Shown: positions 1 through 7,000 of the stretch, piece after piece
Layout of the letters: every line of letters begins with the position of its first letter
Numbering within the stretch: the stretch's first letter is position 1
Assembly (NCBI RefSeq): GCF_006346335.1
Contig: NZ_VDMC01000018.1
Location: 1-45,227, forward strand
Source of the DNA: Aequorivita sinensis
GTDB taxonomy: Bacteria > Bacteroidota > Bacteroidia > Flavobacteriales > Flavobacteriaceae
DNA length: 45,227 nt
Direction: 5' to 3'
The notes under the pieces: generated by a model
The model's input: the letters and a program-made list of their open reading frames with translations, nothing else
Database searches by the model: none
What the model was told of the DNA's origin: nothing
Made by a program: the position numbers and the translations under genes

Positions 1-2
1 CC

Positions 3-17
3 CTGGTTTGCAACCAG
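3..17. repeat. REP-like short palindrome
   Basis: A perfect inverted repeat, CTGGTT-TGC-AACCAG, flanked by CCC and by TCCTACC. From memory, this motif recurs in Bacteroidota genomes, often near Y1 (IS200/REP-associated) transposases. No transposase gene is visible here, but the element sits at the window edge, so one could lie just outside. Confidence 0.45.
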
Positions 18-107
18 TCCTACCATAAAATACTGATTATTTTCCTTCCAAATTCGCGCGCTTTACTGATTTTTTAAATAACCTAGCAAGCAAGGGTTAT
101 TGCACAC

Positions 108-234
108 AACGTGTTTGGCTATGGTTTCGTTGCGTGAAAATCCGCGAGGATTTTCCGCCGTAAACCGAAGATAGCAAATTTGCGAGGACTTTCCGATAGG
201 AAAGTCAAAAGCAATGAACTATAGCCAGTGTTAC
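108..234. repeat. Large nested imperfect palindrome (cassette boundary 1)
   Basis: A GC-richer hairpin-forming block. The outer arms TGGCTAT (116-122) and ATAGCCA (221-227) enclose two internal hairpins: AAAATCC/GGATTTT (137-154) and GACTTTCC/GGAAAGTC (187-206). Its right edge holds GTTACCTGC (230-238), whose reverse complement GCAGGTAAC recurs at 1010-1018 on the other side of the CPBP gene. The stop codon of that gene lies inside this edge. It resembles the folded recombination sites between integron cassettes in layout, but the standard attC core sequences are not recognisable. Confidence 0.6.
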
Positions 235-965
235 CTGCTGGTTTTTAATTCAGTTTGTTTTTTAAAAATCAAATAAGTTGCAAAAATTAAGAATAATCCA
301 AATCCCATTAACATTATAGTCACTCTATATGAACTTAAATCAGCGAATCTTCTATCTAAAAATGGCGTAACAAAAAAGTAAATTAAATTATATGTAATAT
401 GGGTAAAAATAGTTAACCAAATATTATGTGTATTAAGATAGATGTAACCTATTACAAGTCCGCCAATAAAAGTAGGAAGTATGCCTGAATCGGTTAAGGT
501 ATGAGCAAGTCCAAAAATTACAGCAGAAACCCATAAAGCTTTTGTAAATCCTTTAGAATTAAATATCTTTTGAGCTATAATTCTACGGAAATAGAACTCT
601 TCCAAGACACCTAAAATAACTATCAAAAATGATAATTGAGCTAATTCGGTTTTCATTCGATTACTTTGGCTAATCCATTCCCAGTCCAATAATTTATAGG
701 CTAGTATAAGAAAAAAATGGTTGAATATGAAAAGACCTATAATCCCTGTTATGATTGGAAATAAATATTGAATCTTGAAAGTAGACTTCTCTTTTTTAGG
801 GAGTAAACTTGGTTTAAAGTTGATTAAAAAAAGTCCTGCCAATATGATTGACATTATATTAACTATTCTAATTGTCCAAAAGTCAGTCAGTCCAGAGGCA
901 TAATGATAGCCAAAAAGTAAAATGAGTAAACTCAAAAATAAATTCAGATATAATCTCTTACTCAT
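231..965 (-). CDS. CPBP-family intramembrane glutamic protease
   Basis: A 244-residue polytopic membrane protein of the CPBP (CAAX protease/bacteriocin-processing, Abi) family. The family signature is complete: EEFYFRR (Glu122-Glu123), FGLAH (His155) and HITYN (His189, Asn193), which form the intramembrane active site in characterised members. Several hydrophobic segments run through the protein. The start is set at the ATG at 965; the open frame runs upstream to 1082, but that part is translated hairpin sequence. The gene sits alone between two large palindromes, and its TAA stop falls in the left one, so it looks like a single-gene cassette. CPBP proteins often serve in bacteriocin self-immunity or prenyl-protein processing; which applies here cannot be told from sequence. 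Confidence 0.85.
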   Translation of the reverse strand: MSKRLYLNLFLSLLILLFGYHYASGLTDFWTIRIVNIMSIILAGLFLINFKPSLLPKKEKSTFKIQYLFPIITGIIGLFIFNHFFLILAYKLLDWEWISQSNRMKTELAQLSFLIVILGVLEEFYFRRIIAQKIFNSKGFTKALWVSAVIFGLAHTLTDSGILPTFIGGLVIGYIYLNTHNIWLTIFTHITYNLIYFFVTPFLDRRFADLSSYRVTIMLMGFGLFLIFATYLIFKKQTELKTSR

Positions 966-1018
966 ATTTAATTCTGTAGTCGATTTGTTGTCTGTTAAAT
1001 TTTTAACTTGCAGGTAAC

Positions 1019-1134
1019 GTCTCGTATAAAAACAGTGCGAGCGGGCGAGCGTGATTGTCCGCAGGACAATCGGGCGTTGCAAGCGAGCACGAACCTTCGA
1101 TTTGAGACAGATTTAAGCATTGTTTTTATACATT
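1019..1134. repeat. Large nested imperfect palindrome (cassette boundary 2)
   Basis: Outer arms GTATAAAAACA (1024-1034) and TGTTTTTATAC (1121-1131) are perfectly complementary over 11 bp. Between them is a GC-rich stretch with a tight hairpin, GATTGTCC-GCA-GGACAATC (1053-1071). It separates the CPBP gene from the 72-aa gene. Base composition is clearly unlike the AT-rich surroundings. Short open frames across it are translated hairpin, not genes. Confidence 0.65.
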
Positions 1135-1146
1135 GTTGTAACACGT

Positions 1147-1365
1147 CTATTTTTGAAAAATTAATGCTATTCCGATTATTACAAGCAGAATAGCAAATGC
1201 CCAAGAGTTAATCAGTCCTTTCCAACCTGCTGCACTATGGTCTTTCATTTTAAAGGATTCTTTTTTTGCAATCTTGTAAATCAGATAAGAAATTCCCAAA
1301 ATCAGAAAAAGGCTTCCAACGTAAAATGGATATTCCGTTAGGTACTGGGTCAGTTTTTCTTTCAT
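1147..1365 (-). CDS. Small two-helix membrane protein, function unknown
   Basis: A 72-residue protein with two predicted transmembrane helices (about residues 14-33 and 53-70) joined by a short basic loop. Size and topology resemble two-helix immunity proteins such as the Imm17 type, but no signature residue supports that strongly. The gene is bracketed by an inverted pair, GTTGTAACAC (1135-1144) and GTGTTACAAC (1401-1410), and lies directly after the second large palindrome. Like its CPBP neighbour it therefore looks like a self-contained cassette. It is probably real, because the open frame fills the space between the palindromes exactly. Confidence 0.55.
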   Translation of the reverse strand: MKEKLTQYLTEYPFYVGSLFLILGISYLIYKIAKKESFKMKDHSAAGWKGLINSWAFAILLVIIGIALIFQK

Positions 1366-1412
1366 CTATGTAAACAGTGTTTTTATCATTCTCATCCGAT
1401 GTGTTACAACAC
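1366..1412. repeat. Half-palindrome at end of cassette region (boundary 3)
   Basis: Contains CAGTGTTTTTAT, like the right arm of the second palindrome, followed by the short palindrome GTGTT-AC-AACAC (1401-1412). The GC-rich hairpin core found at the other two boundaries is missing, so this may be the array terminus or a decayed site. Confidence 0.4.
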
Positions 1413-2005
1413 GTAAATATACGCAATTTAGTAAAATACCCCGAAAAACACCTAATTTTTTACTCAGCTACCAATACATAAGCCTTTATACAGTTTTTTC
1501 TATGCGTTATTTTGTATATCTTTAGGCGTATATCACGAATTTTCAGATGGTTTGATATACAAAATGACTAGTTGCAAATTGCGTGAAACTATTATAATTG
1601 TGTTGAAACTTTTTAAGTTTAAATAAAGAAATTATAAATTTTCACCTCAATAATTAGAAACTTGTATTTAAAGTATCTGAAACTAAAAATGCCCAACGCT
1701 CAGTGATTTGAATCAACAATCAAGATGCAAGAGCCAAGACAGTAGCCAAATTTCCCCCGTCCAACGACCAACGACCAAAGACCAACGTCCAAAGTCCAAA
1801 AACCAAAAACCAAAAACCAACGACCAAAGACCAAAGACCAAAGTCCAACGTCTAACGACCAAAGTCCAAAGACCAACGACCAAAGACAACCCCCAAATAA
1901 CCCTAAATCTAAGACCCTAAAACCAGAATGAATGAAGTTTAAAACTTTGTGAAAAAAAATTTACTTGTAGGTATTTTTACATATAAAAACTGACGAATTA
2001 TCACT
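1413..2005. other. Long non-coding stretch with inverted repeat and heptamer array
   Basis: No credible gene is seen. There is a perfect 12-bp inverted repeat, ATTTTGTATATC (1509-1520) and GATATACAAAAT (1554-1565), around a 33-bp loop. AT-rich sequence follows, then the heptanucleotide array at 1761-1886 with a diverged tail to about 1928. The 70-codon open frame through the array is low-complexity and rejected. Confidence 0.6.
1761..1886. repeat. Heptanucleotide tandem array, consensus CCAAMGW
   Basis: Eighteen consecutive 7-bp units without a phase break, variants of CCAACGA, CCAAAGA, CCAAAGT and CCAAAAA. More diverged 7-mers (CAACCCC, CAAATAA, CCCTAAA, TCTAAGA, CCCTAAA) continue to about 1928. 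It ends about 80 bp before the promoter of the FAD oxidoreductase gene. The C-A bias puts all purine/pyrimidine asymmetry on one strand. Function unknown. Confidence 0.85.
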
Positions 2006-2013
2006 TACCTTTG
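2006..2013 (+). promoter_or_regulatory. Bacteroidota -7 promoter box, very short leader
   Basis: TACCTTTG matches the TAnnTTTG box and ends only four bases before the ATG at 2018. Transcription would start at or just before the start codon, giving a leaderless or near-leaderless mRNA. A clear TTTG -33 box at normal spacing is not seen. Confidence 0.5.
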
Positions 2014-2017
2014 GCTC

Positions 2018-3580
2018 ATGAGTATAATAGTACAAATTGCGGTTTCCCCACAACAGCTAGAGGATCTAGATTTTATTTTAGGACTTGCTTTAAAGAAGGA
2101 AAAACTTCGAAAAAAAGAAATTGGAGATTGGCGTATTCGCAAACGATCTATCGATGCACGCAATAGTCCGATAAAAATAAACCTTCAAATAGAGTTGTGG
2201 TTACTTGAAGAACTTCGCGAGCAAATACCACCCTATATTCCACAAAAGGTTCACAACGCCAAAAAAGTAGCAATTATTGGAGCGGGACCAGCCGGACTTT
2301 ATGCAGCTTTACGATCGGTAGAAGCAGGGTTTAAACCTGTAGTATTCGAACGCGGTAAAGATGTACGTGAACGCAGAAGAGATTTGGCAATTATCAACAA
2401 ACTTCAAAAAGTAAACCCCGAAAGTAATTATTGCTTCGGCGAAGGTGGTGCTGGAACATATTCCGATGGCAAACTTTATACACGAAGTAAAAAACGTGGC
2501 AATGTGCTTAAAGCATTAGAGTGGTTTGTACATTTTGGAGCAGATGAAGATATACTCGTAGATGCTCACCCACATATAGGAACTAATAAACTGCCAAAGA
2601 TAATCGCTTCAATCCGGGAGGAGATTATAAAAAATGGGGGAGAGGTTCATTTTAATTCCAAACTTACCGATATTAAGATTAACGATGCCGCAATACAGGC
2701 TATTCAAATTAATAATGAAAAATGGTTTGAGTTTGATAATGTGATATTGGCAACAGGACATTCCGCTAGAGATATTTATTACTTGCTGCATCATAAAAAC
2801 ATTAAAATTGAAGCAAAAGGTTTCGCGATTGGCGTACGTGTAGAACATCAACAAACGCTTATAAATCATATTCAATATCAAAAAGAATACGATAACCCTT
2901 ATTTACCTCCAGCTAGTTATAGCTTAGTAGAACAGGTAGATGGCTTTGGTGTATATTCATTTTGTATGTGCCCAGGCGGAATAATTGCACCTTGTGCCAC
3001 CGAGCAAGACGAAGTTGTTACCAATGGTTGGAGCCCAAGTAAACGAAATAACCCTTATGCAAACTCAGGAATTGTGGTAAGTGTAAAACCGACAGACTTA
3101 CCTAATTACAAAAAAGATGATCCATTTGTATGCTTAGATTTTCAGAAATATGTAGAAAAACGATGCTGGGAAGCGGGAGGTAAAACCCAAAAAGTCCCTG
3201 CTCAACGTATGATAGATTTTGTAGAAGGTAAGGTTTCTACCGATTTCCCAAAAACATCATACCAGCCAGGTATTGTTGCAGCCGATTTAAATGAAGTGCT
3301 ACCAGCCTTACTCGCAGAAAAACTAAAAAAAGCTTTTGTTGCATTTGGCAAAAAGAAGAATGGGTATTACACTAATAAAGCCGTACTACACGCACCCGAA
3401 AGTCGAACATCCTCAACTATTAGCGTGCCTAGAGACCCAATTACACTAGAACACGTTGAAATTAAAGGTCTATATCCCTGCGGAGAAGGAGCTGGCTACG
3501 CCGGTGGAATAATTTCTGCAGCCATAGACGGAATTAATTGTGTTGATGCAATAGTGAGAAAGCAAGTAAGCACCGAATAG
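2018..3580 (+). CDS. NAD(P)/FAD-dependent oxidoreductase (COG2509-like)
   Basis: A 520-residue flavoprotein. Residues 1-75 form a small N-terminal domain of the kind typical of this family. A Rossmann FAD-binding motif follows at about 84-112 (VAIIGAGPAGLYAA ending in FERG), then a GEGGAGTYSDGKL segment and a C-terminal GEGAGYAGGI motif closing the FAD site. This is the conserved but poorly characterised FAD-dependent dehydrogenase family widespread in Bacteroidota; the substrate is unknown. It appears monocistronic: it has its own -7 box directly at the start codon, and a 7-bp-period repeat array occupies the space after its stop. The protein is full length and cytosolic, with no signal peptide. 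Confidence 0.85.
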   Translation: MSIIVQIAVSPQQLEDLDFILGLALKKEKLRKKEIGDWRIRKRSIDARNSPIKINLQIELWLLEELREQIPPYIPQKVHNAKKVAIIGAGPAGLYAALRSVEAGFKPVVFERGKDVRERRRDLAIINKLQKVNPESNYCFGEGGAGTYSDGKLYTRSKKRGNVLKALEWFVHFGADEDILVDAHPHIGTNKLPKIIASIREEIIKNGGEVHFNSKLTDIKINDAAIQAIQINNEKWFEFDNVILATGHSARDIYYLLHHKNIKIEAKGFAIGVRVEHQQTLINHIQYQKEYDNPYLPPASYSLVEQVDGFGVYSFCMCPGGIIAPCATEQDEVVTNGWSPSKRNNPYANSGIVVSVKPTDLPNYKKDDPFVCLDFQKYVEKRCWEAGGKTQKVPAQRMIDFVEGKVSTDFPKTSYQPGIVAADLNEVLPALLAEKLKKAFVAFGKKKNGYYTNKAVLHAPESRTSSTISVPRDPITLEHVEIKGLYPCGEGAGYAGGIISAAIDGINCVDAIVRKQVSTE

Positions 3581-3586
3581 CCAAAA

Positions 3587-3747
3587 TTCGAAATTAGAAT
3601 CTAGAACAAAGAACCTAGAATCTAGACTCTCACCACTCATTTCCAGCATCTAGTATCTAGCATCTAGCGTCTAGCGTCTAGCATCTAACATCTAGCCTCT
3701 AGACTATCACCATTCACGTCTAAAAACTTAACATTTGACATTTATCA
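3587..3747. repeat. Heptanucleotide array, consensus CTAGCAT, long and diverged
   Basis: Starting six bases after a stop codon, about 23 successive 7-mers keep one phase: TTAGAAT, CTAGAAC, AAAGAAC, CTAGAAT, CTAGACT, CTCACCA, ..., CTAGCGT (twice), CTAGCAT, CTAACAT. Strongly diverged units such as CTCACCA (3629) and ATCACCA (3706) still fall on the same 7-bp register, exactly 77 bp apart. The array runs to just before the promoter of the next gene. Confidence 0.8.
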
Positions 3748-3770
3748 TTCTTAATTAATTACCTAAGGCT

Positions 3771-3778
3771 TATTTTTG
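3771..3778 (+). promoter_or_regulatory. Bacteroidota -7 promoter box
   Basis: TATTTTTG fits TAnnTTTG and lies 20 bp before the ATG of the thioredoxin-like gene. A TTTG at 3734-3737 is too far upstream for a normal -33 box, so the upstream element is uncertain. Confidence 0.45.
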
Positions 3779-3798
3779 CATTCATTAAACGAAAAAAT

Positions 3799-4395
3799 AT
3801 GAAAGCATTATTAGAAAAGTCGATAAATAAAGCAATGGATTATACACAGTATAACATGCTTTTCAAACAATTGGTGGAAGAAGAAAGAACTACTGGTGAA
3901 TTTTCCCAAATGAAGGTCGATTATACAAAACTAAACTTCAGCCGAACTAAAAGATTGGATAAAACTGCAAAGGTTTCGGAAGAGGCTATGGAGGTATTTA
4001 AAAGTGTTTCTAATAAACAAACTTGGCTTGTTATCACCGAACCTTGGTGTGGAGATGCAGCGCAAACACTTCCTTTCTTAAATAAAATCGCTCAAGAAGC
4101 TGATAATATCGATTTAAAAATTGTGCTTAGAGATGATAATCTTGAATTGATGAATCAGTTTCTTACTAATGGTTCGCAATCTATCCCTATTGTAATTATG
4201 ATTGATGAGGATATGAATGTGCTTCAAACCTTTGGTCCGCGTTCAAAAGCAGCTACTAAACTTGTTTCAGACTATAAAGAGGAGCACGGAAAAATTGACG
4301 ATGCTTTTAAAGAAATTATACAAGTTTGGTATAATAAAGACAAAGGTATTTCAATAGTAAATGACCTTGTAAATAGTTTGACTGTTAAAGCTTAA
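3799..4395 (+). CDS. Thioredoxin-fold protein with a single active-site cysteine
   Basis: A 198-residue cytosolic protein of the thioredoxin-like family (Thioredoxin_9 type). The core has the beta strand TWLVITEPWCGDAAQ, where the usual CxxC is WCGDA, and a cis-proline segment QSIPIVIM that closes the active site. No other cysteine exists anywhere in the protein, so it cannot form an intramolecular disulfide. It must work as a monothiol or as a non-redox binding protein. There is no signal peptide. It has its own promoter and no co-transcribed neighbour; another short heptamer array follows its stop. The family's physiological role is not established. Confidence 0.8.
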   Translation: MKALLEKSINKAMDYTQYNMLFKQLVEEERTTGEFSQMKVDYTKLNFSRTKRLDKTAKVSEEAMEVFKSVSNKQTWLVITEPWCGDAAQTLPFLNKIAQEADNIDLKIVLRDDNLELMNQFLTNGSQSIPIVIMIDEDMNVLQTFGPRSKAATKLVSDYKEEHGKIDDAFKEIIQVWYNKDKGISIVNDLVNSLTVKA

Positions 4396-4410
4396 GTTAA
4401 GTAGGGACAT

Positions 4411-4445
4411 CTTAGAACTAAGAATCTAGAGTCTAGAATCTAGAC
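4411..4445. repeat. Short heptanucleotide array (CTTAGAA/TCTAGAA)
   Basis: Five consecutive 7-mers: CTTAGAA, CTAAGAA, TCTAGAG, TCTAGAA, TCTAGAC. It begins 15 bp after the stop of the thioredoxin-like gene. The units resemble those of the array at 3587, so the two may be copies of one family. Confidence 0.7.
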
Positions 4446-4517
4446 GGATTGGATAAACTAAAGTGACTGTAATCTCGATTTAATCTAACAGCAAAGCGGT
4501 CTTAGCTTTTTTAAAAA

Positions 4518-4532
4518 AAATCTGACAGATTT
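4518..4532. repeat. 15-bp palindrome AAATCTGACAGATTT
   Basis: Same architecture as the AAACCTGACAGGTTT palindromes at 39454-39558 and 41344-41495, with two symmetrical changes. It lies 50 bp before the acyl-CoA hydrolase start and could be an operator or a stray copy of the repeat. Confidence 0.4.
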
Positions 4533-4582
4533 CATTTCAAAAATCTAATACATTATCAATCTTTGTAACAAAATAAAAAACC

Positions 4583-5851
4583 ATGCAAATTGTATCTGCT
4601 CAAGAAGCTGTATCCATAGTAAAATCTAATAATCGCGTATTTTTTCAGGGCGCAGCAATGACGCCTAATTTATTGATAGACACTTTATGTGAGCGATACC
4701 ACGAACTTAAAAACGTTGAAATTGTTCAAATTCACACTCACGGTGAAGCAAAATACACCGTTGAACCTTATACTCAAGCCTTTCGCCTAAATAGTTGTTT
4801 TGTAGGCGATAATGTTCGCAAAGGAGTAAATACCATGCATGGTGATTATACTCCAGTTTTCTTAAGTGAAATACACTTGCTGTTTAGAAGAGGTATTCTT
4901 CCTTTAGACGTAGCGTTTATTCAAGTATCTCCTCCAGACAGACATGGGTATTGTTCCCTAGGAGTTTCAGTTGATGTTACCTTACCCGCTATTCAAACTG
5001 CAAAACACGTAGTAGCCTTAATTAACCCGAATGTTCCAAGAACTCATGGAGACGGGATTATTCATATTAAAAAAATAGATTATGGCGTAGAGGTAAACAC
5101 CCCGATATACGCCGCTACAATAGGCGAGCCTTCTGAAATTGAGTCTATTATAGGTAGAAATGTAGCCGAATTGGTGGAAGACGGTGCAACCTTACAAATG
5201 GGGATAGGTAATATACCTAATGCGGTTTTGCATAACTTAACCAATCATAAAAGGTTAGGAATTCACACCGAAATGTTTAGCGATGGGATACTTCCTTTAG
5301 TTGAAAGAGGGATTATTACAGGAGAAGAAAAAGTAATAAAAACGGGCAAGATTGTTACGTGCTTTGCAATGGGGACAAAAAAATTGTACGATTTTATAGA
5401 CGATAACCCTAATATCCACTTCAAAGAAGCTGCATATACTAATGATACAGCAATTATTAGAAGCAATCCAAAAGTGACAGCTATTAATAGCGCGATAGAA
5501 ATTGATTTAACAGGTCAAGTTTGTGCAGATAGTATTGGGATGTATCAGTATTCTGGAGTTGGAGGACAAATGGATTTTATTCGCGGTGCATCACTCTCGG
5601 AAGGAGGGAAGCCTATTATAGCTATGCCTTCTATCACCAACAAAGGTATTTCAAAAATAACTCCATTTTTAAAAGAAGGAGCAAGTGTTACAACCACTCG
5701 AGCCCACGTGCATTATGTAGTTACAGAGTACGGGGTAGTTAATTTATTTGGAAAAGGTATCGAACAACGCGCCAAAGAACTTATTTCAATTGCTCACCCA
5801 GATCATAGAGAAGCTTTGGAAAGAGAAGCTAGAGAAAGATTTAATCATTAA
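4583..5851 (+). CDS. Acetyl-CoA hydrolase/CoA-transferase family protein
   Basis: A 422-residue class I CoA-transferase-family enzyme (acetyl-CoA hydrolase / 4-hydroxybutyrate CoA-transferase group). Both half-domains are present. The C-terminal half has the GIGNIPNAV turn and the HTEMFSDG motif, whose Glu230 matches the catalytic glutamate that forms the CoA thioester in this family. The ending VTEYGVVNLFGKG and IAHPDHREALE is typical. It would move CoA between short-chain acids such as acetate, succinate or butyrate, or hydrolyse acyl-CoA; the substrate cannot be read from sequence. It is a single gene, followed by an AT-rich gap and the first Rrf2 regulator. Confidence 0.85.
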   Translation: MQIVSAQEAVSIVKSNNRVFFQGAAMTPNLLIDTLCERYHELKNVEIVQIHTHGEAKYTVEPYTQAFRLNSCFVGDNVRKGVNTMHGDYTPVFLSEIHLLFRRGILPLDVAFIQVSPPDRHGYCSLGVSVDVTLPAIQTAKHVVALINPNVPRTHGDGIIHIKKIDYGVEVNTPIYAATIGEPSEIESIIGRNVAELVEDGATLQMGIGNIPNAVLHNLTNHKRLGIHTEMFSDGILPLVERGIITGEEKVIKTGKIVTCFAMGTKKLYDFIDDNPNIHFKEAAYTNDTAIIRSNPKVTAINSAIEIDLTGQVCADSIGMYQYSGVGGQMDFIRGASLSEGGKPIIAMPSITNKGISKITPFLKEGASVTTTRAHVHYVVTEYGVVNLFGKGIEQRAKELISIAHPDHREALEREARERFNH

Positions 5852-5948
5852 GAATGAGGTAATTAAATGAATTTAATTTAATATTTTTAATACATTTTTA
5901 TATAATAATCAGTTTATATTCACTAAATTAGGGGAAATAATAAAAATT

Positions 5949-6377
5949 ATGTTTTCCAAGGCGTGTGAATATGGAATTCGTTCGGTTCTTTTTATCGCTG
6001 AGCAATCTGAACAAGATAAAAGATCGAATGTTACTGAAATATCCAAAGCAGTAGACTCCCCAGAACCATTTACTGCAAAGATATGTCAGCAAATGGCACG
6101 TTCGGGAATTATACTTTCCAAAAAGGGGCCTAAAGGTGGGTTTTATATTGAAAAAGATTCTAAACTTACTTTAGCCGACATTGTGAGTTGTATTGATGGA
6201 GACAAAATTTTTAATGGTTGTTGCTTAGGTTTGCAATTTTGTTCATCTGAAAACCCTTGCCCAGTGCACGATGAATATTTGGTGATTCGCGAGGGATTAA
6301 CTAGTATGTGTAAAAATAATACTGTTATTGAACTTGCCAGCAAAATCCGAAGTGGCGAAACTTTTTTAAAGATGTAA
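5949..6377 (+). CDS. Rrf2-family transcriptional regulator (copy 1)
   Basis: A 142-residue Rrf2 regulator. An N-terminal winged helix-turn-helix (MFSKACEYGIRSVLFIA onward; recognition region GPKGGF at 60-65) is followed by a cysteine cluster, Cys91/Cys92, Cys98 and Cys104. The C-x6-C-x5-C spacing resembles the Fe-S ligands of NsrR and IscR. Such regulators sense NO, iron or Fe-S status through a labile cluster. It lies 102 bp before a second, related Rrf2 gene and a cbb3-like gene cluster, so a role in NO or redox control of this island is likely. Ligand and targets are inferred. Confidence 0.85.
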   Translation: MFSKACEYGIRSVLFIAEQSEQDKRSNVTEISKAVDSPEPFTAKICQQMARSGIILSKKGPKGGFYIEKDSKLTLADIVSCIDGDKIFNGCCLGLQFCSSENPCPVHDEYLVIREGLTSMCKNNTVIELASKIRSGETFLKM

Positions 6378-6412
6378 CTTTCTATACATCGAATTCAAAT
6401 AAAAGATATTAT

Positions 6413-6446
6413 ATTTAAATTCTGATAGCTTTATCAGAATTTAAAT
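6413..6446. promoter_or_regulatory. 15-bp perfect inverted repeat, candidate Rrf2 operator
   Basis: The arms ATTTAAATTCTGATA and TATCAGAATTTAAAT are separated by GCTT. The repeat covers the -33 region of the promoter of the second Rrf2 gene. Its core TTCTGATA-N4-TATCAGAA recurs in altered form before ric (11477-11496) and before the porin-nirK unit (27092-27111), which favours an operator over a terminator. Confidence 0.6.
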
Positions 6447-6453
6447 TTTTGTA

Positions 6454-6461
6454 TACCTTTG
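6454..6461 (+). promoter_or_regulatory. Bacteroidota -7 promoter box of second Rrf2 gene
   Basis: TACCTTTG, 18 bp before the ATG at 6480. A TTTA at 6430-6433, 20 bp upstream of the box, could act as a weak -33 element and lies inside the inverted repeat, so a bound regulator would block RNA polymerase. Confidence 0.55.
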
Positions 6462-6479
6462 CATTTCTAAAAATCAACA

Positions 6480-6914
6480 ATGTTTTCAAAAGCCTGTCAA
6501 TACGGAATTAAAGCATCAGTTTTTATTGCTTCACAATCTGCCATTGGTAATCGTGTAAGTTTAAAGGAAATAGCTGCTGGAATTAATTCTCCTGAGGCAT
6601 TTACGGCTAAAATTTTACATCAATTAGCTAAAAATAATATTCTTCAATCCCTAAAAGGTCCTACAGGCGGCTTTGAAATTCCAGAGGGGAAAGCAGAGAC
6701 TATTAAACTGAGCGATATCGTTTCAGCGATAGATGGAGATTCAATATACATGGGGTGCGCTCTAGGTTTTGATCATTGTGATGCACTTCAACCGTGCCCA
6801 ATGCATGATAAATTTGTTGATATTAGAGACAACCTAAAACAAATGCTGGAAACTACCAGCCTGCATGAATTAGCAAATGGAGTAGACGTGGGATTGTCAT
6901 TTTTAAAACGCTAA
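6480..6914 (+). CDS. Rrf2-family transcriptional regulator (copy 2)
   Basis: A 144-residue paralogue of the preceding gene with the same MFSKAC(E/Q)YGI start, winged-helix DNA-binding domain and a Cys93-x6-Cys100-x5-Cys106 triad near the C-terminus, ending in CPMHD. The triad suggests a [2Fe-2S] or [4Fe-4S] sensing cluster of the NsrR/IscR type. The promoter carries a 15-bp inverted repeat over its -33 region, suggesting autoregulation or cross-regulation by its twin. The cbb3-like operon starts 86 bp downstream with no obvious terminator, so regulator and target may share a transcript. Confidence 0.85.
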   Translation: MFSKACQYGIKASVFIASQSAIGNRVSLKEIAAGINSPEAFTAKILHQLAKNNILQSLKGPTGGFEIPEGKAETIKLSDIVSAIDGDSIYMGCALGFDHCDALQPCPMHDKFVDIRDNLKQMLETTSLHELANGVDVGLSFLKR

Positions 6915-7000
6915 ATATTTTTTTACTCCTATTTATGATAAAAAGGTAAGAAATTAAGAAATGAATTATACTATACCTCTAAAACAAATTTTAATATAAA

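Noticed and set aside
1008-1193. Open frame of 61 codons across the second large palindrome
   Set aside because: It is translated hairpin sequence, overlapping the boundary element and the opposite-strand gene.
1761-1886. CRISPR array
   Set aside because: Units are 7 bp and contiguous, with no spacers and no cas genes.
1708-1920. 70-codon open frame (PTTKDQRPKSKNQ-like)
   Set aside because: It is a direct reading of the heptamer array; the repeats have period 7, so the frame is fortuitous.
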